Source of the DNA: Flavobacteriales bacterium UBA2306
GTDB lineage: Bacteria; Bacteroidota; Bacteroidia; Flavobacteriales; Weeksellaceae
Direction: 5' to 3'
Assembly: GCA_002345565.1 (NCBI GenBank)
Contig: DDVS01000004.1
Location: 124,001 to 188,000 of the forward strand
Length of the DNA: 64,000 nt
Position numbers and translations under genes: made by a program. Under the pieces are notes generated by a model that ran no database searches, had not been told where the DNA came from, and saw nothing but the letters and a program-made list of their open reading frames with translations. Each line of letters begins with the position of its first letter. Positions within the stretch are counted from its first letter, which is position 1. Positions 62,127-64,000 of this stretch are shown here, one piece after another.

Positions 62127-62212
62127 TTTACTTTTTATGTTCTTCGAGAGCCTCAGACTGACTTCTTAATATTTATTTTTTTGGTCACGCTAGCAGCACA
62201 ATCGAAGTGATT

Positions 62213-62794
62213 TTAGCCATGGATGGTTTCTTTATTGCCATAGGATTGGATGATTTTGGCTTCATACTCCAGCCATTCTTCCCAACGTTGATTCACTTTT
62301 TCCGGATCGCCGATTTGTCTCGCAAATCCAATAAAGGTTGTATAATGATTGGCTTCCGAAATCATCAAATCGTTATAGAATTTTTTCAATTCTTTATCCT
62401 TGATGTTTTCTGTCAAAACCTTGAAACGTTCGCAACTTCTGGCTTCTATCATGGCCGCGAAAAGCATTTTATCCACCAAAAGATCGGTTCTGTTTCCGCC
62501 TTTAACAATAAACTGAACCAAATCGTTCACATAATCGTCTTTGCGCGTTCTTCCTAGTATGCCTCCTCTTTTTTTGATAATCTCGTGCACCTGATTGAAA
62601 TGATCCAATTCTTCCTGTGCAATTGCCAAAAGTTCGGTTACCATCTCTGTATGCTCTGGCACCATCGTAATCAATCCGATGGCATTGGTGGCGGCTTTTT
62701 GCTCGCACCAAGCGTGATCTGTAAGAATCTCTTCTAGGTTATCTTCTGCAATATTGGCCCAACGTGGATCTGTAGGAAGTTTAAGACGGAACAT
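62213..62794 (-). CDS. miaE: tRNA-(ms2io6A37) hydroxylase MiaE
   Basis: A non-haem diiron monooxygenase that hydroxylates the isopentenyl group of ms2i6A37 in tRNA. The 193 residues contain helical iron-ligand motifs: HAWCEQKAATNAIGL, AQEELDHFNQVHEII, MIEARSCERF and ISEANHYTTFIGFAR. Length and order match the MiaE family. No miaA or miaB gene is in the window. The ATG follows a T-rich AT stretch with a weak -7-like box. Confidence 0.9.
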   Translation of the reverse strand: MFRLKLPTDPRWANIAEDNLEEILTDHAWCEQKAATNAIGLITMVPEHTEMVTELLAIAQEELDHFNQVHEIIKKRGGILGRTRKDDYVNDLVQFIVKGGNRTDLLVDKMLFAAMIEARSCERFKVLTENIKDKELKKFYNDLMISEANHYTTFIGFARQIGDPEKVNQRWEEWLEYEAKIIQSYGNKETIHG

Positions 62795-62925
62795 TTTATT
62801 TTTTTGTAAAAATACTAATTTGAGGACAAAATAAATATAATGATAGTCAAATTTTTCAATAAGATAATCGCTGTCTAAAAGATGGCATAAATATTGAAAA
62901 TCTTGTAATTCAAAATCATAAAATT

Positions 62926-63153
62926 ATGAAAAATCAAAAATTCTACAATCGCGCAAAATTGTTTCTTTTCACCATTTTGCCCATGTTTATTCACACCTTA
63001 ACTTATGCGCAAGACTCTGTTGTTAAGACAACTAATGTTACTACCAGAACAGAAGAATGGCAAACAAATCCAACCTATTGGATTTTTGGAGGTGCTGTAC
63101 TCATAATTATCATTGCAATTATTGCTTTCCGAGGAAAAAAGAATGATGATTAA
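62926..63153 (+). CDS. Small membrane protein of unknown function
   Basis: A 75-residue protein. An N-terminal hydrophobic segment (about residues 11-28) ends in TYAQ and looks like a signal peptide. A short Thr-rich periplasmic part (VVKTTNVTTRTEEWQTNP) and a C-terminal helix (about 51-68) with a KKNDD tail follow. It would be a single-pass protein after cleavage. I do not recognise a family. It is monocistronic and ends at a hairpin. Confidence 0.6.
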   Translation: MKNQKFYNRAKLFLFTILPMFIHTLTYAQDSVVKTTNVTTRTEEWQTNPTYWIFGGAVLIIIIAIIAFRGKKNDD

Positions 63154-63162
63154 CTAATCCAT

Positions 63163-63190
63163 AAGCGCTTTTAAGGCGCTTTTATTATTT
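63163..63190. terminator. Intrinsic terminator
   Basis: AAGCGC (63163-63168) pairs with GCGCTT (63176-63181), followed by TTATTATTT on the plus strand. The convergent acyltransferase stop lies in the T-rich part. Confidence 0.6.
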
Positions 63191-64000
63191 AGAAGCCGTT
63201 TTCTCCCTCAAAAATTCCAAAATTTTCCAGCCAAGGTCATCTACTTTTTTCAAACCTTTCGAAATCAGAAAAGCCAGTAATATGTTGATTGGAAAAATGA
63301 TTAAAACTAATAAATACCAAGGCATGGAATCTTTCAAAGGAACTACCAGAAAATAAACCAAAGACGAGCTCATTCCTTGCCCAAAATAAAAGAAAATCGC
63401 ATTTTGTCCAACATTGGTAAGGAAATTTGGTTTCGTAATTTTTAATCTATTATAGAAAGCGAATAACGTCACTAATGAAAATAAGGTCCAAATGATATAA
63501 GGAATCTTTGGCGGAAACTTTTGCTTGTTGAGTTTATAGAATACATCGCCTCCATAATTCCAGAACATCCAAGCCAACGCCATTGCCACTAATCCGTATA
63601 AAACAGGAATCATTTTGGTAGGTATTTTCTTACCCTTCATTCTATTCGCAACTAGGAAAACTGCCATATAAAATGCGACATAACCCACTTGTCCGTTTGG
63701 ATAATATTGAGGGAATATATTGAATATCAAAGTTAACGCCACACAAATCCCGATAAACCAATTGATATGTTTCGGGAAAAATCTAAGAATCAAAACGCCC
63801 AAAACAGTCAAGATATAATACACTTTCAAATACCAGAAACTTCCCATCACGACTGGAAAAGTATCACAATTAGAATAACTGTGCAGATACCAATTCCCCA
63901 AAATATCCCATTGAGGTTCGGAAGAAATGCTTGTCGGAACATACTTGCTTCCAAATGTCGAATAGAAATCTTTCAGCCATTCAAATGAAAAAAATGTGAG
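63185..64000 (-). CDS. Acyltransferase 3 family membrane protein, C-terminal part (5' end outside window)
   Basis: The minus-strand frame is open up to the right edge, so the protein starts outside; 271 residues are visible. About seven hydrophobic segments are present. SFWYLKVYYILTVL and FYFGQGMSSSLVYFLV (split) are in keeping with acyltransferase 3 membrane enzymes, and the end is a basic amphipathic stretch (KKVDDLGWKILEFLREK). An apparent start at 63901 is a TTG inside the protein. The acceptor is unknown. It is far from the polysaccharide locus. Confidence 0.6.
   Translation of the reverse strand, partial: LTFFSFEWLKDFYSTFGSKYVPTSISSEPQWDILGNWYLHSYSNCDTFPVVMGSFWYLKVYYILTVLGVLILRFFPKHINWFIGICVALTLIFNIFPQYYPNGQVGYVAFYMAVFLVANRMKGKKIPTKMIPVLYGLVAMALAWMFWNYGGDVFYKLNKQKFPPKIPYIIWTLFSLVTLFAFYNRLKITKPNFLTNVGQNAIFFYFGQGMSSSLVYFLVVPLKDSMPWYLLVLIIFPINILLAFLISKGLKKVDDLGWKILEFLREKTASK

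Noticed and set aside
1..64000. tRNA or rRNA genes, CRISPR arrays, insertion sequences, prophage or replication origin
   Set aside because: Intergenic gaps were read for cloverleaf-like ends, spaced repeats and transposase motifs; none were recognised. A dedicated tRNA or covariance-model scan was not possible.

Overview
The window looks like a chromosomal segment of a Flavobacteriia member (Bacteroidota), most likely the Weeksellaceae (Chryseobacterium/Epilithonimonas group). The evidence is low GC, Bacteroidota-type -7 promoter boxes (TAnnTTTG) in place of Shine-Dalgarno sites, a SprE gliding/type IX secretion lipoprotein, a GLPGLI-family protein, and DUF2795, DUF3078 and DUF2797 proteins. 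No rRNA, tRNA, CRISPR array, insertion sequence or prophage was recognised. No gap over about 300 bases lacks a gene.

Region 1 (1-22.7 kb) is a surface-polysaccharide locus that continues past the left edge. It holds about a dozen glycosyltransferases of the GT2, GT4, GT32-like and GT-D-like types. A sugar-nucleotide module (WecB-type 2-epimerase, short SDR, TviB-type dehydrogenase) should supply HexNAc uronic acids. An AsnB-family amidotransferase, an O-acyltransferase, two hexapeptide acetyltransferases, a SAM methyltransferase and a FabH-like ketoacyl synthase could decorate the glycan. No Wzx or Wzy is in view. Strand changes at single genes (7.4-8.4, 11-12.9, 15.9-16.7 kb), each with a divergent promoter, give a mosaic layout. 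One decayed gene lies at 2.3-2.5 kb.

Region 2 (22.8-26.3 kb) is an inorganic-carbon operon: beta-carbonic anhydrase, a 99-aa exported protein of unknown function, a SulP transporter with STAS domain, and a second beta-carbonic anhydrase. It is the most coherent candidate for an under-described system here.

Region 3 (26.3-44.4 kb) carries housekeeping and envelope genes. On the minus strand are pth, a lipoprotein, mfd, an AsmA-like protein and a DUF2797 protein. On the plus strand are small exported proteins, a UDP-glucuronate-epimerase-like SDR, a DUF2795 protein, secA, and a siderophore receptor followed by a PepSY membrane protein. Perfect hairpin terminators separate many of these units.

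Region 4 (44.5-64 kb) contains an ROK kinase lacking the usual zinc cysteines, a lipoprotein MsrA, a DUF3078 protein with a small decayed reading frame behind it, a rhomboid protease, dprA, gdhA, a JmjC-like cupin, an outer-membrane barrel/GLPGLI pair, a KdsC-type phosphatase, maf, sprE, tnaA, a DUF502 protein, miaE, a small membrane protein and an acyltransferase cut by the right edge. Between tnaA and the DUF502 gene, a 153-bp element with 30-bp near-perfect inverted arms fills almost the whole gap.
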